Assembly: GCA_015257125.1 (NCBI GenBank)
Contig: JABZKU010000009.1
Span: forward strand, 1 to 64,000
DNA from: Prevotellaceae bacterium
GTDB taxonomy: Bacteria > Bacteroidota > Bacteroidia > Bacteroidales > Bacteroidaceae
Length of the DNA stretch: 64,000 nt
Direction: 5' to 3'
In this document: positions 36,701-44,438 of the stretch, piece by piece
Position numbering within the stretch: the stretch's first letter is position 1
How the letters are laid out: the number at the start of each line of letters is the position of its first letter
The notes under the pieces: model-generated
Database searches by the model: none
Seen by the model: the letters and a program-made list of their open reading frames with translations, nothing else
What the model was told of the DNA's origin: nothing
Program-made: the position numbers and the translations under genes

Positions 36701-39157
36701 GTCGCGAGTCCAAAGATAGATGTAGTTTTCTTGCGGTTTTTCTTTGGGCACGGTGACCTCAAATGAACCGGGGGTAATCTCTCCACACGTTACGATAGGA
36801 GTAGACTTCACAATATAATTACCGGCAGGAACGCGGCTGAAATAAACACTGCTTGTCTGTCCGGAACCGTAGACGCGCACCACATTACCTGTGGCCTTGT
36901 CTACCAATTCGTGGCGCCAAGCATTGATGTTGGTAAAGTTGTAAAAACTGATGGATATAGCGCCCTCTTCACCACAACGAGCAGGAGTTACATTGCGGTT
37001 CAATTCTTTAACCGTATCTTCAACGCGGAACTCATCGGTGTGTTTCTGCGTGGGGGCACATTGCGGCCACCACTCCACTTTATAATCACCGGGCTGCATG
37101 TTGGCGAAGATTGCTGTATTCACACCCTCCTTCATCACATACTCACCTACCAAAGCACCGGTAGCCTTGTCGGTTACCTTGTAAGTCATGAGCGGAGCCA
37201 CTTGCCCTTTCATATCGAGGACACGCAAATCCACGTCGGTTCCCGTACCACCGCAACCTCGGAAGGTAAAGTTCGGGCTAAACTTGTAGCCGGAGTTACC
37301 ATACATCGTGTAGTCCTGGTAGGGATAACCACAAGCTGACTTCACACGAAGTCTATAATAAGGCTCTGCAACCGGCGTTTCGATGTAACTTGCCGCGTTA
37401 CCGGTCAACGCAGGCATTGCACCGGAATACTGGAAAACACCTTGCTGATTATAGATTTCAAATGTTGCCCCATTGAGGAACGAAGAAAGCATGGGGGCAT
37501 TCTCGACACCTCCGGTTCCCGTGTACTTCACGGGAATGCGCATCATCGGCTTTTCGCCGCAGAAATCGGTGCTAACCGCCGTGCTGTTAAAGTCAAACGA
37601 GAGATTCCCTTCGAGAGAATTCTTCAGACCGATATCGAAGTCTAATTTCGTCTCCAATCCGGAGCTCTCATGACGTGCCGTGACCGTGTACTCTCCCGGG
37701 AAGAGGCCTTTGACTTCCACCGTTCTTTCACCGGCGGGTTGAGTCCATTCTTTCACCAAAGCACCACCATCACGATAGGTGACACGCATCTTCAGCGGGG
37801 CATAATAAATGCCATTGTAGAGATACCAAACTTGTCCACCGGAGGCCTCACACAATCTATTGGCAGGCGTAATTGAGCTATACGAAAAATAGCCGAGAGT
37901 ACCTTCACTGATCTGGAAGTTGCTCGTCTTCGTGATGCCACCGTATTCGGCTTTCACCTGATAATTTCCCTTCGGGAGATTTTCGATAAGGGTGACTTCT
38001 TCGGTCACATTCGTCTTCACGACGGGCGTGAAGGCCACCCCATCCGTGCGCGTAATGGTCAGCTTGGCGGGGCAAGCCTCAGTAGTGTTTGGCAATTGGA
38101 TATTGACCGCTCCTTCGTTTACGCCGGGCAGTGTTCCGTGCTGAACGTTGGCATAGACATCATTCTCTTGATTGTAAATGTTGAAGTAGTTGGTCATCGA
38201 GCTGTTGCCCGTCTTTTCCGTCGCCTTTAAGACATAGTTACCGGCTTGCACTCCCGTGAAAGTGTGGGAAAAGTTCGGGTAGGTGGCCGTAAACGTCTGA
38301 ACCGGTGTATCAGGCGTACTTTGATTGGCAATGGTGTACTCAATGTTCTGCACACCCGTCACTTTCGACACCTCGACTTTGACACCACCCGGGCAAGTAC
38401 CGCGGGCAGGAATCTGCGTGGTCACCAAATTGAAGGAACCCACCGAGATGCCGGAAGACAGATTAAAGTGGTCCGTATCCCAATTGGAGGGCGGATTGGC
38501 CGGGGTACAAGAAGGCTTGGCTTCCGCCTTCACCACATAGTCGCCCTTGGGCAAATTGAAGAACGTCACGCCATCATAGGGACGCGTGGAACGCTGAGAT
38601 TGAATGACCGTGTTCTGGTCATCGAATTTGTAGAGCTTAAAGGTGGCTTCCGTAAAACCGGTGGGACCGACCAAGGAGGCTTGCACACCACCACTTGCAC
38701 CCGTACCACTACCGGCGGGTGTACTGCTCACACTCAGTCTAATATCCTGAGCCTTTTGCGATGAGACACCCGACATGTTCCACCAGTCTGTGCGTGTATT
38801 CGTACCGCATGTGGTCGTGATACGCACATAAAGTGTCTTGCCGTTCATGCTTGCCGGAATGTCCGCTTTGACGGTCGCACCCGGTGCCGGCGCATCGACC
38901 GTTTCAAACCAAGGGCCGTTCGGTCCGGAACCGAATTGATACTTCACTTCGTCCACTCCGACGATGTTGTTGCTGTAGCGTATGGAAACGGTTCCCGGCG
39001 TATTACAGTCCGAGTTGGGCTGCATTTGCGACTTCGTAAAATCGTTCCATTGGAAATTCGGGCAATTCTGCCCCACTGCGGGGAGACTACCCAAACAGAG
39101 CAACAATGTACAGAGGAGCCCGAAGATGCTTGATCTTAGGGGAATTGTTTTCTCCAT
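32549..39157 (-). CDS. Giant secreted beta-rich surface protein B
   Basis: A 2202-residue paralog of the convergent giant protein. It starts with a signal peptide (IFGLLCTLLLCLGSLPAVGQ) and the same mature N-terminus (NCPNF.WNDFTKS pattern), and has the same run of beta-sandwich segments and Ig-like end modules. Residues up to about 1818 are clearly homologous but diverged; residues 1819-2202 differ from the partner at only about four positions. Cysteine pairs spaced along the chain suggest extracytoplasmic folding. No enzyme motif and no obvious type IX sorting domain are seen, so how it is retained on the surface is unclear. It is probably an adhesin-like surface protein, inferred from architecture. 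Confidence 0.8.
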   Translation of the reverse strand: MEKTIPLRSSIFGLLCTLLLCLGSLPAVGQNCPNFQWNDFTKSQMQPNSDCNTPGTVSIRYSNNIVGVDEVKYQFGSGPNGPWFETVDAPAPGATVKADIPASMNGKTLYVRITTTCGTNTRTDWWNMSGVSSQKAQDIRLSVSSTPAGSGTGASGGVQASLVGPTGFTEATFKLYKFDDQNTVIQSQRSTRPYDGVTFFNLPKGDYVVKAEAKPSCTPANPPSNWDTDHFNLSSGISVGSFNLVTTQIPARGTCPGGVKVEVSKVTGVQNIEYTIANQSTPDTPVQTFTATYPNFSHTFTGVQAGNYVLKATEKTGNSSMTNYFNIYNQENDVYANVQHGTLPGVNEGAVNIQLPNTTEACPAKLTITRTDGVAFTPVVKTNVTEEVTLIENLPKGNYQVKAEYGGITKTSNFQISEGTLGYFSYSSITPANRLCEASGGQVWYLYNGIYYAPLKMRVTYRDGGALVKEWTQPAGERTVEVKGLFPGEYTVTARHESSGLETKLDFDIGLKNSLEGNLSFDFNSTAVSTDFCGEKPMMRIPVKYTGTGGVENAPMLSSFLNGATFEIYNQQGVFQYSGAMPALTGNAASYIETPVAEPYYRLRVKSACGYPYQDYTMYGNSGYKFSPNFTFRGCGGTGTDVDLRVLDMKGQVAPLMTYKVTDKATGALVGEYVMKEGVNTAIFANMQPGDYKVEWWPQCAPTQKHTDEFRVEDTVKELNRNVTPARCGEEGAISISFYNFTNINAWRHELVDKATGNVVRVYGSGQTSSVYFSRVPAGNYIVKSTPIVTCGEITPGSFEVTVPKEKPQENYIYLWTRDQNPTPYQNDGKARYYSVYPLDNIKWRVLDVVTGAELNKGEARPSKTQTGGFGFVVDKLPHTYNIEFETPCGKYTRLDSLYLDNRKNMPGFSYFLGSVNTTCNKKGYITVLSKLKSAGLPEKATKIVLYKYTVVDGNAAYRPLKEETNPTSIIESHTFTELESGSYAIRYYYNGTSDYFQGINIGETSNLSLQLNSTDFSLKGVSTLTARINPAEPGTKMRLVIKSTDGTELFNGEVPADAPYNFDVRKPYGSFTAEATMVDGCMAGKSASTWNTPRQGTKFSFSLRKNNMKCKNDGEITMVVPESFHDVDQIHYTLTKTTGSQYTDVAETTKPGEPKTFIGLEAGTYKVTGRATVFKDENGQPQVQDFEQTITLSTPYRDGLYATVRPDYMVPTRDECPNGRIGLNIEKGSGKYRVFLTKTPDEGVLTKPREIFTDPIGTNYYNKLWGSGLKPGHYALTVSDGCMERDIPDAEILEMPNTPKITWAWWELRLDSRLRNKKDETRDSVNYYLRFDPSDFPEGFRQTAYRAYEIQVVAKGAAPDDSQWKSSWGDSNDGKSYISDYSKRFDNCNGVDVLLRLKNCPATLTRITDNRDIRYAFSGFWQQLKCNTVQWVFTDGEIGHKYKIKVTRTTDNVVLVDKEVNYTSREQYLTRDPDLEFPANKSYRIDMTPTDYCGDPIYGTTRYFNAINRNYQYSLDYGQSIMSDCDGRLLAIRGWTDCRLPLKYYAYEVNGTQETLVSESGNYVPEVWYSPYKFKKDKKYVIRVVEYGQPETTKDLLVDFTLNYRLPSKYTVSRDYTFKGQTFCGNGYTASKNGYYMNNFSSYFYPSWDGVPAVEQKTYLTIPKMTIVARPKANPTRKFVATSVTRYSTTMYRYSWKEELPDGTLIDAYAPEGEYTVVAHTDCGDIPMEDDYIGRPILDLSATTVDAACDGKFTVTPKGTLTYLGSTEDVEITSFYVQGDSYNTTRNWGQSFGTYQREFTLVLNIKRKSDGKTCTMTWPFSMSNYVLDFDQSQSLSMFCTDSGKGIIHMALKGGNAPYTYKLMSLDGTEIARKTVPGAVDFEHGKLGERYRITATDACGLTWIHQDVLLQDPDAISSSMTVETSFCAGDRAKLAAREFPGATYLWHLPDGSTKAGREIEFEAKTENAGEFIVDIHLTTCTVTLYGKHTVGIASIKEASGLILTQQACAGEPVAFNLDPASATIDGEKADADEIEYQWERTATPDDESTWTPIRNATEQNLTYNAAAPGVYYVRRTAKIGDCKAISDQSKLTVIAGINVAMTPDEQSRTINDKNPFTLTAGIVTGNPNRTYQWQRSADKKHWVNIGTDETFTETKRFGNTVYYRRIVSAGACSIEGQPITVRFKKRWPAYINPQVRQRTLDD

Positions 39158-39352
39158 CTTAGTTAATCATTTATTGTATCTGTGTAATGAATTGAATTAT
39201 AGAATTTCTATTGTTCACGATCCATGCAAGTGCTCATTTGCGCAAGCGCTCATACGGATTGAGATTTTCCCATCGTTTACTTCATCGACAAACGTCGCAC
39301 TCGAATTCAAATTATCGCGCGCGACCACTGTCATAAGATTACATTCCAAGGA

Positions 39353-39360
39353 CAAATATA
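39353..39360 (-). promoter_or_regulatory. Promoter -7 box for giant surface gene B
   Basis: Read on the minus strand this is TATATTTG followed by TCC, matching TAnnTTTG. It is 196 bases upstream of the start, so the mRNA has a long leader, as for giant gene A. Confidence 0.6.
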
Positions 39361-40413
39361 CGCGATGTGAAGGAGAAGACGCAGTTTTTGAGGGTAAAAT
39401 GCGTCCCGAACCTCAAAAACACCTTGTTTTGACACACACAGTCATCAAAATCGGCGGTTTTCGTGAAAACAAAGCAGTCGTTTGCCTTGAATTGGAATCA
39501 TCGTCCCGTTCAGGAATGCAACTTTATTGACTGAAAACGAAAGTCGACTCAAAAATCAGGAACAAACAGGCTACATGATTAGGGACGTGGCTTGCCCATC
39601 TTCTCAACTCCTCCTCATCGTTTTGCACCGTCCTCTTAGATTTCTTCTTTCTTCACACCTTTCTCCTTTTCATTTTCCCCATCATCCATGAGTTTTTTGG
39701 GTAGACGCATACACGAGTAAAGAGGGCATTGGAAATCCATCTCTGAAAAAGCACCTCAACCTTCAACACAAAAATCAGCTGATTACAAACGAATTAACAG
39801 GACACGCTTCACATAGAGATTAGAGAGTGGCCAAGTTCTTTCTCCTCTCCACTTTGTTTGCCCTCGGTAGCGGTAGAGCTTCCCACACAAGGGTGTGCGA
39901 ATCCTTTCTTTTTTACTTAAAAGACAGCGGCACGCTCGAGGTATTTTCTTGCGCCGAGGCGAAAAACAACTTGCCCGTACGCACATGCGCAACGCGCATT
40001 TCACTCCCCTTTTTCGACATGGCCTCACCTCAGTTCGGCCGGTCTTGGCTAACGGCTATTTTATCTTTGCACGCGTTGAAAATCGGGGCTATTCTCATCG
40101 CGTTGCCTGCATCGCGATGATGCTTTCCTTACATGAACTCTCGGCATTGAGTCAACATGAGTGCAAACAGCGGGTAAGGACAAACACAACGCACAGCAGC
40201 ATAAGATGAATTCCCTTCGGTGTCATCACAAACCCGGCAATAGACGAAGAAAAGTCCACCGGTTTCGCGAAAAAACGCCCAGTTTTTGAAGCAAAGTCCA
40301 CTGTTTTTTCGCGATGCCTTGTGGGCGGCGCATCCGAAACGATGAGTCGCCCTTTCAACTGCGGCGGTTTGCGGTTCATTCAGCGCATGGAGCGTAAATT
40401 TTCCGCACAAAAA
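39361..40413. other. Spacer with repeats, no supported gene
   Basis: About 1 kb between the promoter of giant gene B and the DUF3109 terminator. Short frames on both strands have no family features. The region contains the repeat cluster at 40250-40313 and AT-rich DNA. Confidence 0.5.
40250..40313 (+). repeat. Cluster of three degenerate 21-22 bp units
   Basis: AAAAGTCCACCGGTTTCGCG, a second unit of 23 bases, and AAAGTCCACTGTTTTTTCGCG. These are the clearest copies of the unit together with those at 57122-57187. Confidence 0.6.
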
Positions 40414-40441
40414 AGCCCGCAGTTTATGTGAACTGCGGGCT
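40414..40441 (-). terminator. Terminator after the DUF3109 gene
   Basis: AGCCCGCAGTT and AACTGCGGGCT form an 11-base-pair stem; on the minus strand it is followed by six T. Confidence 0.8.
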
Positions 40442-40486
40442 ATTATTTCGTCTATTTTATGGGGATCGCACGGCGGCTGCGCGCAT

Positions 40487-41086
40487 TCAGTCCTTGATCA
40501 GGCCCTCTTGTCGCAAGAGATCGGCGAGGGTTTCGAGTTCGGCATACCATGCTTCGCCGAAACGGCGGATGAGGGGCTCGCGTAGAAAACGATAGATGGG
40601 CAATCGGAGTTCGCGACCTTTGGCTACAGCCGGCGCACAGACCGACCAGCGGTGGTAGTTGAGCGCCACTGTGCCGTTGGAGAGGGGTTGCTCGCGAATG
40701 GGGTAAAGCGCGCAACTGATGGGCTTGGGCCAGTCGATGCGTCCCTCGCGAAACGCACAATCGGTGGCGCAGAGACAAAGACCGTCGTCGTCATAGCGCG
40801 CAAAACAGCATTCTCTTCCGCCGACGATGCTGGTAACGAGGTCGCCGTCGCGGTCGCGATAGGCCACTCCCTGCTTGTCGAGCACTTTGCGGGCGCGGGG
40901 ACTGAGCTGCATGCGCACTGCCGGTAGCACACGCTCAAGTTCGCGACACTCCTCGGCCGTGACGGGGGCACCGGCTTCGCCTTCGACGCAGCAGGCTCCG
41001 CCACAGGCGGCGAGATCGCAACAAAAATGTTCGGTGAAAATATCGGGCGACAAGAGCACGTCGCCTACTTGGAGGATGGGGAGCAT
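40487..41086 (-). CDS. DUF3109 (YkgJ-like cysteine cluster) protein
   Basis: A 199-residue cytosolic protein rich in cysteines at conserved spots: FCCDLAACGGACC near the N-terminus, RECCF, LCLCATDCAF and PISCALYPIRE. This is the DUF3109 family of Bacteroidetes, thought to bind zinc or an iron-sulfur cluster through these residues; the biochemical function is not known. It is the last gene of a minus-strand run topA-aroK-speA-ung-DUF3109 and is closed by a terminator. There are 95 bases between it and ung. Confidence 0.85.
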   Translation of the reverse strand: MLPILQVGDVLLSPDIFTEHFCCDLAACGGACCVEGEAGAPVTAEECRELERVLPAVRMQLSPRARKVLDKQGVAYRDRDGDLVTSIVGGRECCFARYDDDGLCLCATDCAFREGRIDWPKPISCALYPIREQPLSNGTVALNYHRWSVCAPAVAKGRELRLPIYRFLREPLIRRFGEAWYAELETLADLLRQEGLIKD

Positions 41087-41181
41087 GGAAAGAATCGCAC
41101 GAAGCGAGCAGTTGGAGATAAAGAACGAGGAGAAAGGAGCGTACGTTGTCTTAAAGCGCTTTCACCCTCGGCTACAACGGA

Positions 41182-41841
41182 TTACCATTGGATGGGCGTT
41201 TCGCCCCGCGCAGCCAAATAGGCGTTGGCTTGCGAGAAAGGCCGCGAACCGAAGAAGCCACGATAGGCCGAAAGCGGCGAGGGATGCGGCGCGGTGAGAA
41301 TGCAATGGCGCGCACTGTCGATGAGGGCGGCCTTGCGTCCGGCATAGGCGCCCCAAAGTAGGAACACAATCCCTTCGCGACGAGCGGAGAGGGTGCGAAT
41401 GACGGCATCGGTGAAGGTTTCCCAGCCCTGTCCTTGGTGTGAACCGGCGGCTCCGGCGCGCACGGTGAGCGTGGCGTTCAGCAAGAGCACACCTTGGTCG
41501 GCCCATCGGCGTAAACTGCCGGAAGTGGGGACGGGTATGCCGAGATCGGTGTGCAACTCCTTGAAGATGTTTTGCAACGAAGGAGGTGGGGGAACGCCGT
41601 CGCGCACGGAGAAACAGAGTCCTTCGGCTTGTCCGGCACCGTGATAGGGATCTTGGCCGAGGAGCACGACTTTGACGTCGGGGAAGGGACAACGATCGAA
41701 GGCCGCAAAGATTTCACCGGCGGGGGGATAGCAGGTGCCGGCGGCATATTCGGCGCGCACGAAGTCCGTAAGTGCCGAAAAATAAGGGGCTTCGAACTCG
41801 GCGGCGAGGGCTTCGTGCCAAGAAGGATGGATGCGGATCAT
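41182..41841 (-). CDS. ung: Uracil-DNA glycosylase
   Basis: Removes uracil from DNA to start base excision repair. The 219-residue protein has the family-1 motifs: VVLLGQDPYHGAGQAEGLCFSV (catalytic Asp and the water-activating loop), LLLNATLTV, LWGAYA, and the minor-groove loop HPSPLSAYRGFFGS (catalytic His). Length is typical of the bacterial Ung family. The ATG at 41841 gives the normal N-terminus; the longer frame to 41970 runs into speA sequence. It lies 23 bases after the speA stop. Confidence 0.95.
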   Translation of the reverse strand: MIRIHPSWHEALAAEFEAPYFSALTDFVRAEYAAGTCYPPAGEIFAAFDRCPFPDVKVVLLGQDPYHGAGQAEGLCFSVRDGVPPPPSLQNIFKELHTDLGIPVPTSGSLRRWADQGVLLLNATLTVRAGAAGSHQGQGWETFTDAVIRTLSARREGIVFLLWGAYAGRKAALIDSARHCILTAPHPSPLSAYRGFFGSRPFSQANAYLAARGETPIQW

Positions 41842-41864
41842 GGGCGATGCAGACGCGGTGTGAT

Positions 41865-43757
41865 TTATTCGAGGTAGGTGTAGCCGTAGAGACCGGCACG
41901 ATAGGTGGAGATGAACTCTTTGCCTTCTTCGACGGTGATTTTCTGCTCGTTGACGGCTTTGGTCACCCACGATTCGAGGCGGCGCACGAGTCGCTTGGGG
42001 TCATACTGCACATATTCGAGCACATCGGCCACGGTTTCGCCATCAATCGTTTTGTCGATGGAATATCCGTCGGCATCGACGGTGATATGCACCGCATTGG
42101 TGTCGCCGAAGAGGTTGTGCATGTTGCCGAGAATCTCTTGGTAGGCACCTACGAGGAAAACGCCGATGTAATATCGATCGCCCATGCGGAAGGTGTGCAG
42201 GGGAATGTAGTTGGTCTGCTGATTGTGGTTGACGTAGGTGGTGATCTTACCGTCGCTGTCGCAAGAGATGTCTTGAATCGTGGCGTTGCGGTCGGGACGC
42301 TCGTCGAGACGCTGGATCGGCATGATGGGGAAGAGCTGATCGATGGCCCAATGGTCGGGCAGCGACTGGAAGAGCGAGAAGTTGCAAAAATACTTCTCGG
42401 ACATCATCTTGTCGAGCTTGCGGAGTTCGTCGGGGGCGTGCTTGAGGTGGTGAGAAAGGTCGACCACTTCGGAGCAGATGCTCCAATAGAGGCTTTCGAT
42501 CTGTGCACGGGTGCGGAGATCGATGAGCCCGTGGCGGAAGAGGTCGAGGGCTTCTTCGCGAATGTCCTCGGCGTCGTGCCAATCTTCGAGCATGGAACGC
42601 GTGGAAAGTTTGTCCCAAATCTCGGTGAGGTCGTGCACTAATTTGTGATCGTCGGGAGAGGGATGGAAGTTTTCGTCCATGTGGGGCACTTCGGTGGTTT
42701 CGAGCACCTCAAGGATGAGCACGGAGTGGTGAGCGGTGAGCGAACGTCCGCCCTCAGTGATGATGTTGGGATGCGGAATGTCGTTCTTATTGGCTGCCTC
42801 GACGAGGGTGTAGACAATGTCGTTGACGTATTCCTGCACACTGTAGTTGACCGAACTTTCAGAGTTGGACGAACGCGTGCCGTCGTAGTCGACCCCGAGA
42901 CCGCCACCGCAGTCGACGAACTCAATATTGAAGCCCATTTTGCGGAGCTGCACATAGTATTGTGCCATCTCGCGGAGGGCGATGCTGATGAGTCGGATTT
43001 TGGGGATTTGGCTGCCGATATGGAAGTGAATGAGGCGGAGGCAGTCGCTGAGTCCCTTCTCTTCGAGGAGGTTGAGGGCTTGGAGCAGTTCGGAACTGTT
43101 GAGTCCGAACTTAGAGGCGTCGCCACCGGAGCTTTCCCACTTGCCCATGGAGCGACTGGCGAGCTTGATGCGGATGCCGAGATTGGGACGAACGCCCATC
43201 TTCTCTGCAGTTTGCGCAATGATCTCCAGTTCGTGCAACTTCTCGATGACAAGGAAAACGCGCTTTCCCATCTTTTGTGCGAGAAGCGCCAGCTCGATGA
43301 AGTTTTGATCTTTGTGGCCGTTGCAGACAATCACGGAATCGGAGTCCATGTTGGTGGCCAACACGGCGTGCAGTTCGGGCTTGGAACCGCACTCAAGACC
43401 GAGGTTGTACTTCTTGCCGTGGGAGATGATTTCCTCGACAACGGGGCGCATCTGATTGACCTTGATGGGATAGATGATGAAGTGCTCGCCGCGGTAGTCG
43501 TATTCCTTCTCGGCACGCTCGAAGCAATCGGCGGTTTTCTCAATGCGATTGTCGAGGATGTCGGGAAAACGGAGCAGAACGGGAGCGGGGATGTCGCGTT
43601 CGGCCAGTTCGTCGACCAACTCGCGGAGGTCGATGCGGACATTGTTCTTACGCGGACAAACGTAGGCGTGACCACTTTCGTTGATACCGAAATAGTTCAC
43701 GCCCCAACCTTTGATATTATAAAGTTCTTCGGAGTCTTCAATACGCCATTTTCTCAT
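41865..43757 (-). CDS. speA: Biosynthetic arginine decarboxylase SpeA
   Basis: PLP enzyme that turns arginine into agmatine, the first step to putrescine and spermidine. The 630-residue protein is a fold-III decarboxylase: the PLP-binding lysine lies in FIIYPIKVNQM, with LGLECGSKPEL, the phosphate loop region FHIGSQIP, FVDCGGGLGVDYDG, and the EGGRSLTAHHS motif with catalytic residues. Length matches SpeA. The ATG at 43757 (MRKWRIEDSEELYNIKGWG) is the family start; the frame is open further up without homology. It sits between aroK and ung on the same strand. Confidence 0.95.
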   Translation of the reverse strand: MRKWRIEDSEELYNIKGWGVNYFGINESGHAYVCPRKNNVRIDLRELVDELAERDIPAPVLLRFPDILDNRIEKTADCFERAEKEYDYRGEHFIIYPIKVNQMRPVVEEIISHGKKYNLGLECGSKPELHAVLATNMDSDSVIVCNGHKDQNFIELALLAQKMGKRVFLVIEKLHELEIIAQTAEKMGVRPNLGIRIKLASRSMGKWESSGGDASKFGLNSSELLQALNLLEEKGLSDCLRLIHFHIGSQIPKIRLISIALREMAQYYVQLRKMGFNIEFVDCGGGLGVDYDGTRSSNSESSVNYSVQEYVNDIVYTLVEAANKNDIPHPNIITEGGRSLTAHHSVLILEVLETTEVPHMDENFHPSPDDHKLVHDLTEIWDKLSTRSMLEDWHDAEDIREEALDLFRHGLIDLRTRAQIESLYWSICSEVVDLSHHLKHAPDELRKLDKMMSEKYFCNFSLFQSLPDHWAIDQLFPIMPIQRLDERPDRNATIQDISCDSDGKITTYVNHNQQTNYIPLHTFRMGDRYYIGVFLVGAYQEILGNMHNLFGDTNAVHITVDADGYSIDKTIDGETVADVLEYVQYDPKRLVRRLESWVTKAVNEQKITVEEGKEFISTYRAGLYGYTYLE

Positions 43758-43889
43758 CGTAAGGATCGTATATGCAGGAAAAAGAGGTTTATTTTGTAGT
43801 CGTTTTCGTGCCGCGGGCGTGCTAAACATCACTTGTTTGCACGCCTCTTCGGCAGATCGAAAACAGAAGTAGAAATAGCCGGAAGCAAA

Positions 43890-44435
43890 TCAGCCATTGC
43901 TGTTGGCTTCCAAGCCTAAAGAATCGATGATGCAGCAGGAAAGTCGACCCACCTTTTCGGGGGTGTCGAGAGGATGCACCTCGGCGATGTGTTGAGCACG
44001 CTCATAATAGGCCGTGCGCTCGGCAAGTTGTGCTGTAACGAAGGCACGCAATTCTTCGGGGCTTTTGCCTTCGAGCAAGGGACGGCGGCCTTTGCTCACA
44101 CTCAAGTGAGCACAAATCGTATCGGCATCGGCTCGAAGATAGACGGTGTGCGCCACGCTGTTGAGGAAGTCCATGTTGTCAAAATGGGCGGGGGTTCCGC
44201 CACCACAAGAGAGGACGATGTCTTCGAATTGCGCCACTTCATGGAGCATTCTCCGCTCGAGATCTCGAAAACGGGCTTCTCCCTCCTCGGCAAAGATGGC
44301 CGAAATGCGTTTGTGGAAACGCTCTTCGATGTACCAATCGAGATCGTAGAAACGCAACCCGAGACGGCGCGCAAGATCACGCCCAACGGTGGTTTTGCCG
44401 ACGCACATGTAGCCGATCAATGCGATGCACTTCAT
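43890..44435 (-). CDS. aroK: Shikimate kinase
   Basis: Phosphorylates shikimate with ATP in the chorismate pathway. The 181-residue protein has a P-loop (GYMCVGKTT, where the family usually has GxMGxGK; the middle Gly is Cys here), the shikimate-binding DLDWYIEERF, the conserved FRDLERRML, and SCGGGTP. The lid region GRRPLLEG is present. It starts 3 bases after the topA stop, so both are probably cotranscribed. Confidence 0.93.
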   Translation of the reverse strand: MKCIALIGYMCVGKTTVGRDLARRLGLRFYDLDWYIEERFHKRISAIFAEEGEARFRDLERRMLHEVAQFEDIVLSCGGGTPAHFDNMDFLNSVAHTVYLRADADTICAHLSVSKGRRPLLEGKSPEELRAFVTAQLAERTAYYERAQHIAEVHPLDTPEKVGRLSCCIIDSLGLEANSNG

Positions 44436-44438
44436 GGC

